Shown here one piece after another: positions 34,081 to 43,415 of a DNA stretch of 64,000 bases (its first letter is position 1; every line of letters starts with the position of its first letter). Below the pieces are notes generated by a model. It did not search any database, was not told where the DNA came from, and saw only the letters and a list, made by a program, of their open reading frames with translations. Origin of the DNA: Actinomadura alba (GTDB taxonomy: Bacteria; Actinomycetota; Actinomycetes; Streptosporangiales; Streptosporangiaceae); assembly GCF_014323705.1 (NCBI RefSeq), contig NZ_JABVEC010000030.1:1-64000 (forward strand), given 5' to 3'. Position numbers and translations under genes: made by a program.

Positions 34081-34530
34081 ATGAGCATCATAAGAAGATC
34101 TCGCCGCCGCTTTAAGTGGCCCAAGATCGAGGTCTACGGATTTCGTTCCCGCGGTGATATCAAGTTCCTCTCGGTGCAGGAATTGGAGCGGCTTACAGTC
34201 GCAGTCTCCACGAATCCAAAATGGAGCGCTAACGGTCGTCCTGAATGGCTCCAGGAGCAGCGAACTCACATAAACACCTTGATGCTGACGGTTTTCGGCA
34301 CGGAGGGAAGGGGTGTTTATCGATGTCTGGTCATGGCCGTACTCGACGATAAGTCAAAATGCAGCTTCACTCTCGATGTTTCCGTCGATGACTTCGATCG
34401 CCTGCCGGATGTGCCGCTGGAAGATATCCTTTCTCTGGCCCATAAGTACCTTATCGGCTTCCCGCCCCTTGAGCTTGACCCGGCGCAGAAGGAGAGCTGG
34501 CATCGGCTGAAGGAGAGTGCCGGCGGTTAG
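34081..34530 (+). CDS. small protein of unknown function, lower G+C
   Basis: This 149-residue soluble protein starts at ATG 34081 after AGGGGA. Base composition and codon use (many A/T third positions) differ sharply from the xylan genes, which suggests acquisition from another genome. It has a basic N-terminus (RRSRRRFKW) and several predicted strands, with no known motif. Its position at the head of a block of immunity-like genes suggests a similar role, without direct evidence. Confidence 0.6.
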   Translation: MSIIRRSRRRFKWPKIEVYGFRSRGDIKFLSVQELERLTVAVSTNPKWSANGRPEWLQEQRTHINTLMLTVFGTEGRGVYRCLVMAVLDDKSKCSFTLDVSVDDFDRLPDVPLEDILSLAHKYLIGFPPLELDPAQKESWHRLKESAGG

Positions 34531-34699
34531 CTCTTGCCTCCGATGGTGGGAAGGCTATTGGTGCGGCGTTGCCACAGCAAACGCGATGAGCTGGCGACTC
34601 TGTTCAGCCTTGACAATGGTTCGCTGTCGAACCGTGCGCTGATGTATCGCGAGCTGACGCCGACGGTCACGCCAAAAGGGATATCGCTGGGTGATCACT

Positions 34700-34868
34700 G
34701 CATCTAAGTTAACCAAAGCGGCGTCGCAGTTGGCCGGCGCAGCTACGGCCGGCCGCACTGGCTCCGCCCGCGTCGACCTGCCCGTGTGCGGGTGCGATCC
34801 ATGCTTTCAAAGCCGTCGCGATCTATTCGCCGACCACGTCGATGACGGTCGACTACGCGTCCCGCCCT
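34700..34868 (+). pseudogene. possible DUF6226-like remnant in a decayed stretch
   Basis: One frame reads VDLPVCGCDPCFQSRRDLFA and then VDDGRLRV, which recalls the Cys-rich block of the DUF6226 family, with nothing else of the domain left. Upstream, 34543-34707 is an open frame of 54 codons with no RBS. On the minus strand near 34900-35090 a run such as LDVLGLDDHEIEAFLDVDDD looks coding but has no start. The gap 34531-35124 therefore seems to hold broken gene pieces only. Confidence 0.25.
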
Positions 34869-35124
34869 CCAGTGGGACCGGGCGAGATCAGAACGCGACT
34901 GCCGACGGCCGGGCATCGGGGCGGCTAAGGCCACAACGCGCCGCGGCCCATCACGAAGCTGATCGATGGCGTCATCATCAACATCGAGAAATGCCTCAAT
35001 CTCGTGGTCGTCCAACCCCAACACGTCCAGACTGTCGGCAGCGACCTCGATGTGAAGCGCCTTGTCAGAGGTTCCGGAAGGCTCGATGCCATGATGTGGG
35101 CAATGTGCGGAGGAGGCGACTGAG

Positions 35125-35736
35125 GTGGACGCCCTGGAGACGCTGCGGCGGCTCATGCCACCCACATGCGAGAGCGGCACGTCGGTTGACTGGGCCAGGC
35201 TCAGCGAGTCGTGGGGCAAGGAGTTTCCCGACGACTACCGGCAGTTCATCGAGATGTACGGGGCCGGGACGATCGAGAACTTTCTGGTCGTTGTGAAGCC
35301 CGGCCCCAAGGGGGAGTCGCCGGAGCAGGAGACCGGCGTCATGTTCAACGAGACGGCGACCGCCGAGTATCTCTGGACGGATGCGCGCAGGTCGCCCGAG
35401 TTGGCCGACGTGGCGCCTGAGCTGATCGCATGGGGGGGCGATGAGAGCGCGGACCTCCTGTGCTGGGACGCCTCGGATGACGACCCCGGCAGGTGGCCCG
35501 TCCTGGTGTACAACAGGGGTAAGGCCCTGTGGAGCCGTTACGACTGCGGGATGGTGGAGTTCCTCGTGCGCATACTGCGAGCGGACTTCGACGAGCGCCC
35601 CCTCAGCGACCTGTCCCTGTGGGGGAAGGAGTCGGCGACCTTCCTGACCTCGAGTGAGGAGGAGCGTCGGCTGAAGGCAGGACTGGACCCGTGGACAGGG
35701 GAGCCGGACTCGTACGCCGGAATGTACGGCGACTGA
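35125..35736 (+). CDS. SMI1/KNR4 (SUKH) family protein
   Basis: This 203-residue protein starts at GTG 35125 after GAGGAGG. Early residues follow the SUKH pattern: LSESWGKEFPDDYRQFIEMY, then GTIENFLVVVKP, and later VLVYNRGKALWSRYDCGMVEF. SUKH proteins mostly act as immunity proteins against nuclease and other toxins of polymorphic systems. No toxin gene is adjacent. Confidence 0.85.
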   Translation: MDALETLRRLMPPTCESGTSVDWARLSESWGKEFPDDYRQFIEMYGAGTIENFLVVVKPGPKGESPEQETGVMFNETATAEYLWTDARRSPELADVAPELIAWGGDESADLLCWDASDDDPGRWPVLVYNRGKALWSRYDCGMVEFLVRILRADFDERPLSDLSLWGKESATFLTSSEEERRLKAGLDPWTGEPDSYAGMYGD

Positions 35737-35935
35737 CCGATGCGCGGCATCCCAGCTCGATCGGCAAGTGGAAGTCGCAGCTCCTGGAGATCGGCAGGCA
35801 GGGCCTGGCTGCGGGTGGGTCTTCGGGCCCGTTCGCTGCGGGAGGAGCAGCGCTACCTGGAGAATCCCGAAGTGCAGGCAGCGCTCGCCACGGTTGCGCT
35901 GGTGGCGCTGCCGCTGCGGAGCCGGCCACGAGTCC

Positions 35936-36430
35936 CTATCGCCGGACCGCTTCCTTGAGCAGGCGTGACACCTGTGCGGCTTCGTCTTCGGTCACAGACC
36001 GTTTCGGCAGGTAAATCGTTCGGTAGGCGTCGAAGGCAATGCACCAATGCATCGGCGCCTCGGTCGCCGAGCATACTTTCGACCAGGCGACCTGCGACGA
36101 CATCCCCGGCATCGCCACTCGGATGCCGGCGTCAGATAGCGTGATCTCGCGTTCGTCCATGGGCCGGTTTTGGAGCTCGTCGCGCACGCCCTCTTCCACG
36201 CTTCGATACGGCATCACCATGATCCAGACGCCGACCGCACCCGCGAGCGCCGAGCAACCGGTGATGAGGCCGGTCGATGGAGACGCCGCGAGCTTCGCCA
36301 GCACTCCGATCCCCAGCAAGGTGAGAGGCGCCCCGACAAGCCACCAGAAACGAAGCTTGGTGATAGGAGTCGATTTGAGCTCCAACCTCCGGTCCTCGGC
36401 GGTGGGGGTGTAGGAGAACGTGATGTCCAC
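35936..36430 (-). CDS. YcxB-like membrane protein
   Basis: This 164-residue protein starts at GTG 36430 with GGAGG six bases upstream. It has an N-terminal strand (VDITFSYTPTAEDRRL), two membrane helices (about 29-50 and 54-75), and a C-terminal YcxB-type domain (ITLSDAGIRVAMPGMSSQVA, AFDAYRTIYLPKRSV). Such proteins are often found among immunity genes. The first 45 bp around the start recur at 47641-47686. Confidence 0.8.
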   Translation of the reverse strand: MDITFSYTPTAEDRRLELKSTPITKLRFWWLVGAPLTLLGIGVLAKLAASPSTGLITGCSALAGAVGVWIMVMPYRSVEEGVRDELQNRPMDEREITLSDAGIRVAMPGMSSQVAWSKVCSATEAPMHWCIAFDAYRTIYLPKRSVTEDEAAQVSRLLKEAVRR

Positions 36431-36605
36431 GGGCGGCCTCCAGGCGATGGGTGATCGTAGAGGATCGTGGCACATCACGATGACAAGCCAGGCGCCGAAC
36501 GACAGCGCTCGTAATAGGGTCTCCGGTCACCGAGTTGGAAGGATACCCGCGATGACACTTCGTACCGGGCGGGCCGTCACACTCGAACGATCACCTACCA
36601 GCGTC

Positions 36606-37829
36606 TCACCATGGTCCTGGTGGCCCGGCGATGGCGCGTAGGAAGTCCCGGTCGTAGGGCAGACCAACACGCGCGAACAGGTAGTCCGGTCTCTTTCCTG
36701 TCTCCCAAGGGTTCTCCAGCGGCGTCTTGGGCGGTGGTACCGGACGCCAGATGTCCTCATTGGCGATCAGGGCGTGCAGGTATGCGCGCTGTGCATCGGT
36801 AAGCGATCCGGTCTCGGAGAACGGCTCGGGAAAGGCCGCCTCCAACAGTGGTCCCCAGTCGGAGTCCCCCGACTCCCGGGTCGCCCTGGCCACCAGCGAG
36901 AGGGCTACCGGCAGTAGTTCGTCGAAATCCTCCGTCCTTCTGATGGCGTGGTCAACGAGAAGATTCCACGGGTCGTTGAAAAGCAGTAGGTTGAAGTCGG
37001 GGTACCAATCAGGTACGGCATCGGGATCGATTAGCGCATCCATGATCTCACGCGTGGCATTGCGATCGTCGATCATATTTGACGCGGTCGCCGCACAAAG
37101 CCGAATCCCTGGATGAGGATCGGCGAGAAATACCCTGTCGACGGCGCCGAGCCGACCTAGTTCAAGCAATACCTTGGCCCGTTCGTAATAATCATCGGCG
37201 ACCCTGACAATCCATTCGAGCTTTTCGATTATCTCGGCCCGCCTAGATGTCAGTGTTGGAACTTGAATGAGCGCTGCCGCAGTATCGGCGGCGGCCACAC
37301 GGACCACTACATCATCGTCACGCAGGCATCCCAGGACCGGTTGCAGAAGGGCAGGGGCGATGGTCCGGCAGTCAAGGATGGCCTGAAAATCCATTCGGCC
37401 GGATTCCGGGTCCGACGATGAGGACCAGGGGTCATCGGGATCGGCGTCCCGGGGGCCGCAGTACGCGTCCCACAGCTGGTCCTCTGTCCGGTCCGGCTCG
37501 GTGCCTTCGGCCACCGCGCTGAGAAACCCGAGCAAGTGCGCTCGGATCGGTTCCGGCTCGCGCCATTTGCTCGGGACGAGACGGGCCAGCCGCGGATCCG
37601 GCAACAGTCCGGCGACCACCAGCGCGACCGGAGCCGTCGCCGGATAGATGCTGCTCTGGTGGGTGACGGATCCGAACAGATGACCGATCGCTTCGGACCA
37701 CCCATCCTCGTCATCACCGACGAGCCGGCGCAGATGACCGGGAGTGTCGATCGCTGGGCCGTAAGCATGAGACAGTCGCGACCAATCAGTTTTGACCAGA
37801 ACATCCCACCCGATAGGCATGCGGAGCAT
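36606..37829 (-). CDS. HEAT-repeat-like protein, unknown
   Basis: This 407-residue protein begins MPIGWDVLVKTDWSRLSHAY and continues as paired amphipathic helices (for example VLGCLRDDDVVVRVAAADTAA and VFLADPHPGIRLCAATAS), as in HEAT or PBS-lyase-like repeats. No catalytic motif is seen. ATG 37829 and ATG 37820 are both possible and neither has a good RBS. The gene matches solitary HEAT-type proteins found beside SUKH genes in actinomycetes. Confidence 0.75.
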   Translation of the reverse strand: MLRMPIGWDVLVKTDWSRLSHAYGPAIDTPGHLRRLVGDDEDGWSEAIGHLFGSVTHQSSIYPATAPVALVVAGLLPDPRLARLVPSKWREPEPIRAHLLGFLSAVAEGTEPDRTEDQLWDAYCGPRDADPDDPWSSSSDPESGRMDFQAILDCRTIAPALLQPVLGCLRDDDVVVRVAAADTAAALIQVPTLTSRRAEIIEKLEWIVRVADDYYERAKVLLELGRLGAVDRVFLADPHPGIRLCAATASNMIDDRNATREIMDALIDPDAVPDWYPDFNLLLFNDPWNLLVDHAIRRTEDFDELLPVALSLVARATRESGDSDWGPLLEAAFPEPFSETGSLTDAQRAYLHALIANEDIWRPVPPPKTPLENPWETGKRPDYLFARVGLPYDRDFLRAIAGPPGPW

Positions 37830-38008
37830 ACTAAGGGCACCGTCGTCGCCACCGCAGGAGCCCCTTCGTGAAGCACGTTTGGGAGCGGCGGCGATCCAGT
37901 GCGCGGTCGGCCCGGCACGACCGCATCAGAACTGCGAAGACTCGTTGTCGCATGCGGCCGACCCGGGCGTGATCTGGCTGTCGCCCATGGTGCGCTCGCT
38001 CGCCCGGG

Positions 38009-38422
38009 ATGCCTTTACCCATCCCGGAGCTTCTGGGGTGCGCTGGTTTTCCCCTGCTGGCCGAGCCGCTGGTATTCGGGCTTCCCGGGTTCAAGGTGGC
38101 GCAGTATTCCAGTGGCGTGATCGGCGGCGGCTGTTACGGCGCGGTTGCCTGGTTGCCTCTCAGCGTCGATCGAACCGATTTTCATGCCCGGTTGGTCGGC
38201 GGGGTGATCGGCGCCATCGCTTTCGCGACGCTGGCTCTCGGTGTGTACGCACTTGCGTTCCGCGCTTTCGGCCCACATGACGCTCGCGCCGCCACACGCC
38301 CAGATCGTGAATTGCATCAGCCTGTTGACTACGAGGTGCCGGCGGGCGAGCAACTGCCCGTCGGTGGCGGTCGTAGATGGTGCGGTCCGGGAAGGAGTGA
38401 TGGTGGACAACGAATGGCTTGA
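38009..38422 (+). CDS. possible small membrane protein, doubtful
   Basis: The frame contains two hydrophobic stretches (PLLAEPLVFGLPGFKVAQYS and VGGVIGAIAFATLALGVYAL) that look like a real membrane protein. It lacks an RBS, has a basic junk-like C-terminus, and overlaps the next gene by 23 bp. It could be a remnant. Confidence 0.28.
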   Translation: MPLPIPELLGCAGFPLLAEPLVFGLPGFKVAQYSSGVIGGGCYGAVAWLPLSVDRTDFHARLVGGVIGAIAFATLALGVYALAFRAFGPHDARAATRPDRELHQPVDYEVPAGEQLPVGGGRRWCGPGRSDGGQRMA

Positions 38423-38918
38423 ACGCACTGGTCTGGTTTATGGCGACACTGATGTGGTGGACCGGTGGGATATTTCTGCCGTCGAGCGGGATGTGCTGCT
38501 GCAGAATGGGCTGCCACGATTCGTCCCACCTTTCTTTGAGGCGACTCTGCAGAGCGAGACAGAGCCCGTCATGGCCTCCAAGAATCACGGGATGCTGTAC
38601 AAGATAGGCTGGGGCCTGGGGAACAATATTGGAATCGCGCAAAAGGGCGGAGGTGTCTACGCGGCAGATGGTGGTGTCTACACGGCAGATTCCGAGGAAT
38701 TGGAGGACGATTACTTCGTAAATTCATCACTGGGGCACTTTGTTAAGTTAATCCATCGAGTGGGATATCATCAGGCGAAGGTGATTACGAGTAGCGAAGA
38801 AGATGCCGACCGAGCTCTCGCTCTCCTGAGGCGGGAGGTGGTGGAAATCGATCCGCCTGCTTTTGTTGAGGGCTGGTGGTCACTGGTCTTCGAGCAAATG
38901 GAGCATGGCTTGATGTGA
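38400..38918 (+). CDS. SUKH-4-like immunity protein
   Basis: This 172-residue protein starts at ATG 38400 (GTG 38403 fits the AAGGAG spacing better). WDISAVERDVLLQNGLPRFV followed by PPFFEATLQ matches the SUKH-4 start pattern. The middle has VYAADGGVYTADSEELEDDY and the C-terminus is helical. The 3' half has clearly lower G+C than its surroundings. It is probably an orphan immunity gene. Confidence 0.75.
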   Translation: MVDNEWLERTGLVYGDTDVVDRWDISAVERDVLLQNGLPRFVPPFFEATLQSETEPVMASKNHGMLYKIGWGLGNNIGIAQKGGGVYAADGGVYTADSEELEDDYFVNSSLGHFVKLIHRVGYHQAKVITSSEEDADRALALLRREVVEIDPPAFVEGWWSLVFEQMEHGLM

Positions 38919-39023
38919 ACTGTGCCGCGTCAACTCACCATGATCACGGCGGGTATCGTGCTGCGTGTGTTCCCGGCCCGCCCTGTTCGCCGGAACGGTC
39001 CTGGGCGGTGCACCGGCAGTGAC

Positions 39024-41624
39024 TCACTCAGCATTGGCGGCTTCGAGGACGGGGACGGCCGCGGCCCGGCGCGCGGGCAGCGCTGAGGTCGCCAGCGTTG
39101 CCACCGCCGCGCCCGCCGCCACCATCGGGAACAGCCACCACGGCGGATCCGGGCGCAGGAACGAGCTGCCGGTCGTCACGTGCAGCAGTGTCAGCGTCCC
39201 CATCGCGATCACGATGCCGAGCATCGTGCCGAGGGCGACCACGGTGGCCGCCTCCCAGCGGACGATCGAGCGGATCTGCCTCATGGTCGTGCCCACGGCG
39301 CCCAGCAGCCCGAACTCCCGGGTGCGTTCGGCGACGCTCATCGACACCGTGGTCGCCATCCCGAACAGCGCCAGCAACAGCGCCATGCCGACGAAGCCGT
39401 ACGTCGCCCGCAGTGCCCGGGTGAGCGAATCCGACGCCGCGTTCACGTACGCGTCACGGTCGAGGACGCGCACGCCGGGCACTCCGGCCACGGCGCGCGC
39501 CAGGGCCTCCGGGGAGCCGCCCCGTACGAGGATTGCCTGGGTCGCCGCGTTGGTGTCGAGCCGGTCCATCGTCGCGGGCGCCACGAGCGCCTGCTCGGCG
39601 AACAGGTGGGACGGATCGTGGTACGAGCCCGCCACCGTGAGTGTGGCCCGACCTTGAGCGCCCCGCACGACGATCTCCTGGCCGCGCCGGAGTTCCCGCT
39701 CCTGCATGACGGTCGACGACAGCGCGATCTCCCCGGGACGCAGCACGGGCGGCCGGCCGCCCAGCCGCAGGACGTCGGGCAGCCCGGTCTGGTCGGCGCC
39801 GCTGACGAGGAAGTGGAACGGCTCGGGCTTCTCGCCCGGTTCGAGACGGTCTGACGGGGGCGATACCAGCTTGACCTCGGTCTGCGTGAGGGCGGCCGCC
39901 CGCGATACCCCCGGCGCGCCCGCCACCAGGGCCGCCACGTCCCGGGCCAGCGGCGCGGGCGCGCCCTCGGTGGTCCTGGCGGTCGCGGCGATCGCGTGCT
40001 CGGCCGCCATGACCTGCCGTCCCGCCTCCCTGAAACGGTCGTGCACCGACAGCGTGACCAGCGCGACGGAGGCGACCAGCGCGACGCCCAGCATCAGCGA
40101 CGAGGCGGCCGACGAGACCCGGCGCGGGCTGCGGGTGATGGTGGCGTGCGCCAGCCGTCCGGTCTCCCCGCTGACCAGCGTCCCGAGGCGGCCCACCAGC
40201 CCGCCCAGCGGCCCGACGAAGAACGGGGTGAGGACGGCCAGCCCGGTCACGGCCAGCATCGAACCGAAAAGGATCATAAGCGAGACCGCGAACGTACGGT
40301 CCGGGCCAGGGGGATCACCGACGCGGACCGCGACCGCCACCGCATACCAGAAGCCCGCACCGGCGAAGATCGCGGACACGGCCAGCAGCCGCGGCCAGCG
40401 ACGTCCCCGGGTTTCGGTGACGGTGGTGCGCAACGCCTGTACGGGCGAGATGCCCGCGGCGCGGTGCGCCGCCCGCCAGGCGGCCAGCTGGGTGACCAGG
40501 ATCCCGGCCGCGGCCGGTACGGCCAGCGCGACCCAGCCGAACTGGGCGTCGGCGGCGGAGACGTCGAACCCGTCCCGCGCGAACAGCCGGGTGATCAGCG
40601 CCGACAGCGGAAAGCCTGCGGCCACGCCGCCCACCGAGGCGATCGCGCCCATCGCGAGCGCCTCCAGCCGGATCAGCCGTTTGATCTGCCGTGGCGTGGC
40701 GCCGATCGCCCCGAGCAGCGCCAGCCGCCGGGTCCGCTGCCGCACCAGCGTGCCGAACGTGTTGGCCACCACGAACAGGCCGACGAAGATCGCCACGGAG
40801 GCGAGCATGCCGATGACGCCGGCGATCGAGGCGCCTTCGCTCGCCGCGGCGGCGGTCTGCGCGTGCCGTACGGACTCCGCGGTGCGCACCGTGGCCTCGC
40901 CGCCCAGTTCCCGGGCCAGCTCGCCACGCAGCCGATCGGCGGGCACGCCCGGGGCGGCCTTCAGCCAGACGCTCTGCCAGCTGCCCGCGGGCAGCATGGC
41001 GACGCGCCGTACGGTCTCGGGCGGGGCCAGCACCAGGTTGCCGGCGGCCACCGCGCTGCGGCCCTGGACGCTGACGACGCCGGCGATCCTCACCCGGCGC
41101 GTCTCGCGGGGCAGCGTCAGCGTCATCGTGTCGCCGACGCCCAGCTTCCCTGCGCGCGACATGTGCCGGACGACCGCCACCTCGCCGTCCGTGGCGGGGG
41201 CGCGCCCCGCGTCCAGCCGGTAGGGGTTCAGCCGCGGGTGGGACACCCAGGGACGCAGCAGAGTGCGGCCCTCGGCCGACGCCATGATCGCCTGTCCGTC
41301 GGGACGGGCGGCCGTCACCGCCACCGTGGCGTCCCCGGCGGCCGCCGCCACCCCGGGCCGGGACGCGATCCTGTCCATGCGGATCCGGCCGTCGGGCGGC
41401 GCGTACGGGTCGTCGGGATCCACTGTCCCGCCCTGCACGAGCACGTCCGCGCGGAAGTACTCGCTCGCGTCGCTGCCCGACACCGCCTCCTGCGTGCGCA
41501 GCGCGAACTGCAGCGAGCCCGCGATGAGCGCGATCGATCCCAGCGCCGCCAGCAGCGTGGCGGTCAGCCGCAGCCAACCCTCGGTGAACGAACGGCGCGC
41601 GATGAGCCACATGGCGCTCCCCAC
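39024..41624 (-). CDS. FtsX-type ABC transporter permease
   Basis: This 866-residue protein has an N-terminal helix, a large external domain, three helices (about 260-390), two further helices, a second external domain, and a final three-helix FtsX block (LALFGMATTVSMSVAERTRE, then VVALGTMLGIVIAMGTLTLL). This is the duplicated-FtsX layout of MacB/LolCE-like exporters. The GTG at 41624 lies four bases past the ATPase stop and uses the GGAGGG inside that gene, so the two are coupled. The substrate may be a lipoprotein, a peptide or a drug. Confidence 0.9.
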   Translation of the reverse strand: MGSAMWLIARRSFTEGWLRLTATLLAALGSIALIAGSLQFALRTQEAVSGSDASEYFRADVLVQGGTVDPDDPYAPPDGRIRMDRIASRPGVAAAAGDATVAVTAARPDGQAIMASAEGRTLLRPWVSHPRLNPYRLDAGRAPATDGEVAVVRHMSRAGKLGVGDTMTLTLPRETRRVRIAGVVSVQGRSAVAAGNLVLAPPETVRRVAMLPAGSWQSVWLKAAPGVPADRLRGELARELGGEATVRTAESVRHAQTAAAASEGASIAGVIGMLASVAIFVGLFVVANTFGTLVRQRTRRLALLGAIGATPRQIKRLIRLEALAMGAIASVGGVAAGFPLSALITRLFARDGFDVSAADAQFGWVALAVPAAAGILVTQLAAWRAAHRAAGISPVQALRTTVTETRGRRWPRLLAVSAIFAGAGFWYAVAVAVRVGDPPGPDRTFAVSLMILFGSMLAVTGLAVLTPFFVGPLGGLVGRLGTLVSGETGRLAHATITRSPRRVSSAASSLMLGVALVASVALVTLSVHDRFREAGRQVMAAEHAIAATARTTEGAPAPLARDVAALVAGAPGVSRAAALTQTEVKLVSPPSDRLEPGEKPEPFHFLVSGADQTGLPDVLRLGGRPPVLRPGEIALSSTVMQERELRRGQEIVVRGAQGRATLTVAGSYHDPSHLFAEQALVAPATMDRLDTNAATQAILVRGGSPEALARAVAGVPGVRVLDRDAYVNAASDSLTRALRATYGFVGMALLLALFGMATTVSMSVAERTREFGLLGAVGTTMRQIRSIVRWEAATVVALGTMLGIVIAMGTLTLLHVTTGSSFLRPDPPWWLFPMVAAGAAVATLATSALPARRAAAVPVLEAANAE

Positions 41625-41628
41625 GGCG

Positions 41629-42393
41629 TCAGCCCTCCATCTTGCGCATGCGGGCGTGCACGGCGTCGATGGTGGGCGCGGCCAGCTCGTCGACGATCGT
41701 CCCGTCGGCCAGGAACAGCACCCGGTCGGCGTACGCGGCGGCCACCGGATCGTGTGTCACCATGATCACCGTCTGCTGGTAGGAGTCGACGGCGGCACGC
41801 AAGAAGCCCAGCACCTCCGCGCCAGAGCGGGAGTCGAGGTTGCCGGTCGGCTCGTCGGCGAACAGCACCTCCGGCCGGGTCAGCAGGGCCCGCGCCACGG
41901 CGACCCGCTGCTGCTGCCCGCCGGACATCTCCGCAGGCCGGTGGTCCAGCCGCTCGCGCAGCCCGAGCACGTCTACGATCGTGTCGAACCATTGCCGGTC
42001 CGCGCGACGGCCCGCCAACCGCCCGGTGAGCCGGATGTTCTCCTCGGCGGTCAGCATCGGCAGCAGGTTGAACGACTGGAAGACGAAGCCCATCCGATCG
42101 CGGCGCAACTCGGTGAGCCGGGTGCGCGACAGGCCGGTGATGTCGACCGCACCGATGACGACGGCGCCGGAGGTCACGGTGTCCAGACCGGCCAGGCAAT
42201 GCAGGAAGGTCGACTTCCCCGACCCGGACGGTCCCATGATCGCGGTGAACTGGCCCCGGGTGAACGCCGCCGACACCCCGCGCAGCGCGGTCACCGCACC
42301 ATCGCCGGAACCATAGGCCTTCATCACGGCGGTGGCGATCATGACCTGGTCGCGGACGTGCTCGTCGGGTGGGGTTCCGGTCATTGATGGCAT
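41629..42393 (-). CDS. ABC transporter ATPase, MacB/LolD type
   Basis: This 254-residue ATPase has Walker A GPSGSGKST, the signature MSGGQQQRVAVARAL, Walker B VLFADEPTGNLDS and the H-loop MVTHD. The LDS after Walker B is typical of the MacB/LolD group paired with FtsX permeases. ATG 42393 is used, and 42384 is equally possible. It forms a two-gene operon with the permease. Confidence 0.93.
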   Translation of the reverse strand: MPSMTGTPPDEHVRDQVMIATAVMKAYGSGDGAVTALRGVSAAFTRGQFTAIMGPSGSGKSTFLHCLAGLDTVTSGAVVIGAVDITGLSRTRLTELRRDRMGFVFQSFNLLPMLTAEENIRLTGRLAGRRADRQWFDTIVDVLGLRERLDHRPAEMSGGQQQRVAVARALLTRPEVLFADEPTGNLDSRSGAEVLGFLRAAVDSYQQTVIMVTHDPVAAAYADRVLFLADGTIVDELAAPTIDAVHARMRKMEG

Positions 42394-42589
42394 CCCGCAA
42401 GTGAAGCGTCACGAGCGCGCCGGGACACTGGCGCAGCCTGTAGAGATCGTGGTGGGGAGAACCCCCGATACTCAGCCGCCCCTCACACCTCAGCGACGAG
42501 ACCACCAAGGAGAGACCGAAACGACCCGAGAGACCGAAACCGAGCCCCAAGCGCTGAGAGCGGCACTCGCGCGGGTGCCGCCCTCGACG

Positions 42590-42722
42590 TGCCCTGCCTT
42601 GTGCGGCGAGCGCAAAGGTTCTTGCGACCGGACCGCGGTGGACGGTTTCGATGCCCAGGCGCGCGGCGTGGTCGATGAAGCGGGTGCGGTAGGCGCTGTC
42701 GCCCATACCTTGGTGATCGACG
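42590..42722 (-). pseudogene. remnant of an IS5-like transposase
   Basis: On the minus strand GDSAYRTRFIDHAARLGIET followed by VHRGPVARTF resembles the catalytic core region of IS5-group transposases around the second Asp. Flanking similarity continues only in other frames (SITKVWA), and no ends or inverted repeats remain. It fills part of the gap 42394-42842, which holds nothing else I can name. Confidence 0.45.
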
Positions 42723-42842
42723 GGTGCGCGCCGGCAAAACCGACAGCACGGGTGGACATGGACTCTCGGCTTGGCCGTGCCATGGAAGCCACCGCGGCCA
42801 TCGTCAGCTGCTGCCCGATGTCGCCCTGAGATAATCCATGCC

Positions 42843-43298
42843 ATGGAATTGCGTCCGGAACTGCAGCCACCACTGGTGGACGAGGACAGGCTTACACTGC
42901 TTACACAAAGGATAGAGGCGATAGCCGATCTGCTAGACAGAGGTTCAGCAGCTGAAGTTGAAGCCGCGATCCGGGAGTTCAATGAACTTACCGGTAGTTC
43001 GTATGAGCCATACGACTTCCGTTATTATGCGGCCAGCCGCAGCGCACGCGACTTCGCTCTGGAAGCGGCACGTCCAGTGGGACGGGTGCCGGATATCGCT
43101 CGTGAAGAGCTCATTGAGATCGTAAGGAGGATCCAAGACGTTGATCCCGAGGTGGACTACTACGTTGATCTATTCGAGGCGAACATCCTGGATCCGAGGG
43201 GAAGTGGTCTGATCTACTGGCCACCCGAGGAGCTTGAGGATGCCACACCCGAGGAGATCGTCGATGTGGCCCTGAGTTACCGACCCATAGAACTGTGA
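42843..43298 (+). CDS. small acidic protein, immunity-like
   Basis: This 151-residue soluble, acidic, mainly helical protein starts MELRPELQPPLVDEDRLTLL and contains FNELTGSSYEPYDFRYYAAS and IIYWPPEEL-like segments (GLIYWPPEELEDATPEEIVD). G+C is lower than in the flanks. Homologues that I recall sit beside SUKH or DUF1963 genes. I can give no function beyond a likely immunity role. Confidence 0.6.
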   Translation: MELRPELQPPLVDEDRLTLLTQRIEAIADLLDRGSAAEVEAAIREFNELTGSSYEPYDFRYYAASRSARDFALEAARPVGRVPDIAREELIEIVRRIQDVDPEVDYYVDLFEANILDPRGSGLIYWPPEELEDATPEEIVDVALSYRPIEL

Positions 43299-43415
43299 TC
43301 TCCAGCGGTGGATCTGGTTGTTTGTAAGCTGGTCGTCGTTTGCCGGTGTGAGTTCAGTTCGGGGTGGTGGCCTGGATTTCGCGGTCTTGTGTGGTGGCCG
43401 ATATTACAGGGCTTG

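Noticed and set aside
33197..34081. Plus-strand 294-codon frame over the membrane-protein gene
   Set aside because: The minus frame has a membrane helix and family-like N-terminus. The plus frame is Arg/Gly/Pro-rich without motifs.
34555..34758. Minus-strand 67-codon frame
   Set aside because: No RBS or family. The plus frame of the same bases reads at least as well, so neither is called as a gene.
39996..41765. Long plus-strand open frame opposite the FtsX permease
   Set aside because: Low-complexity Arg/Gly/His/Asp translation shows it is a shadow of the permease gene.
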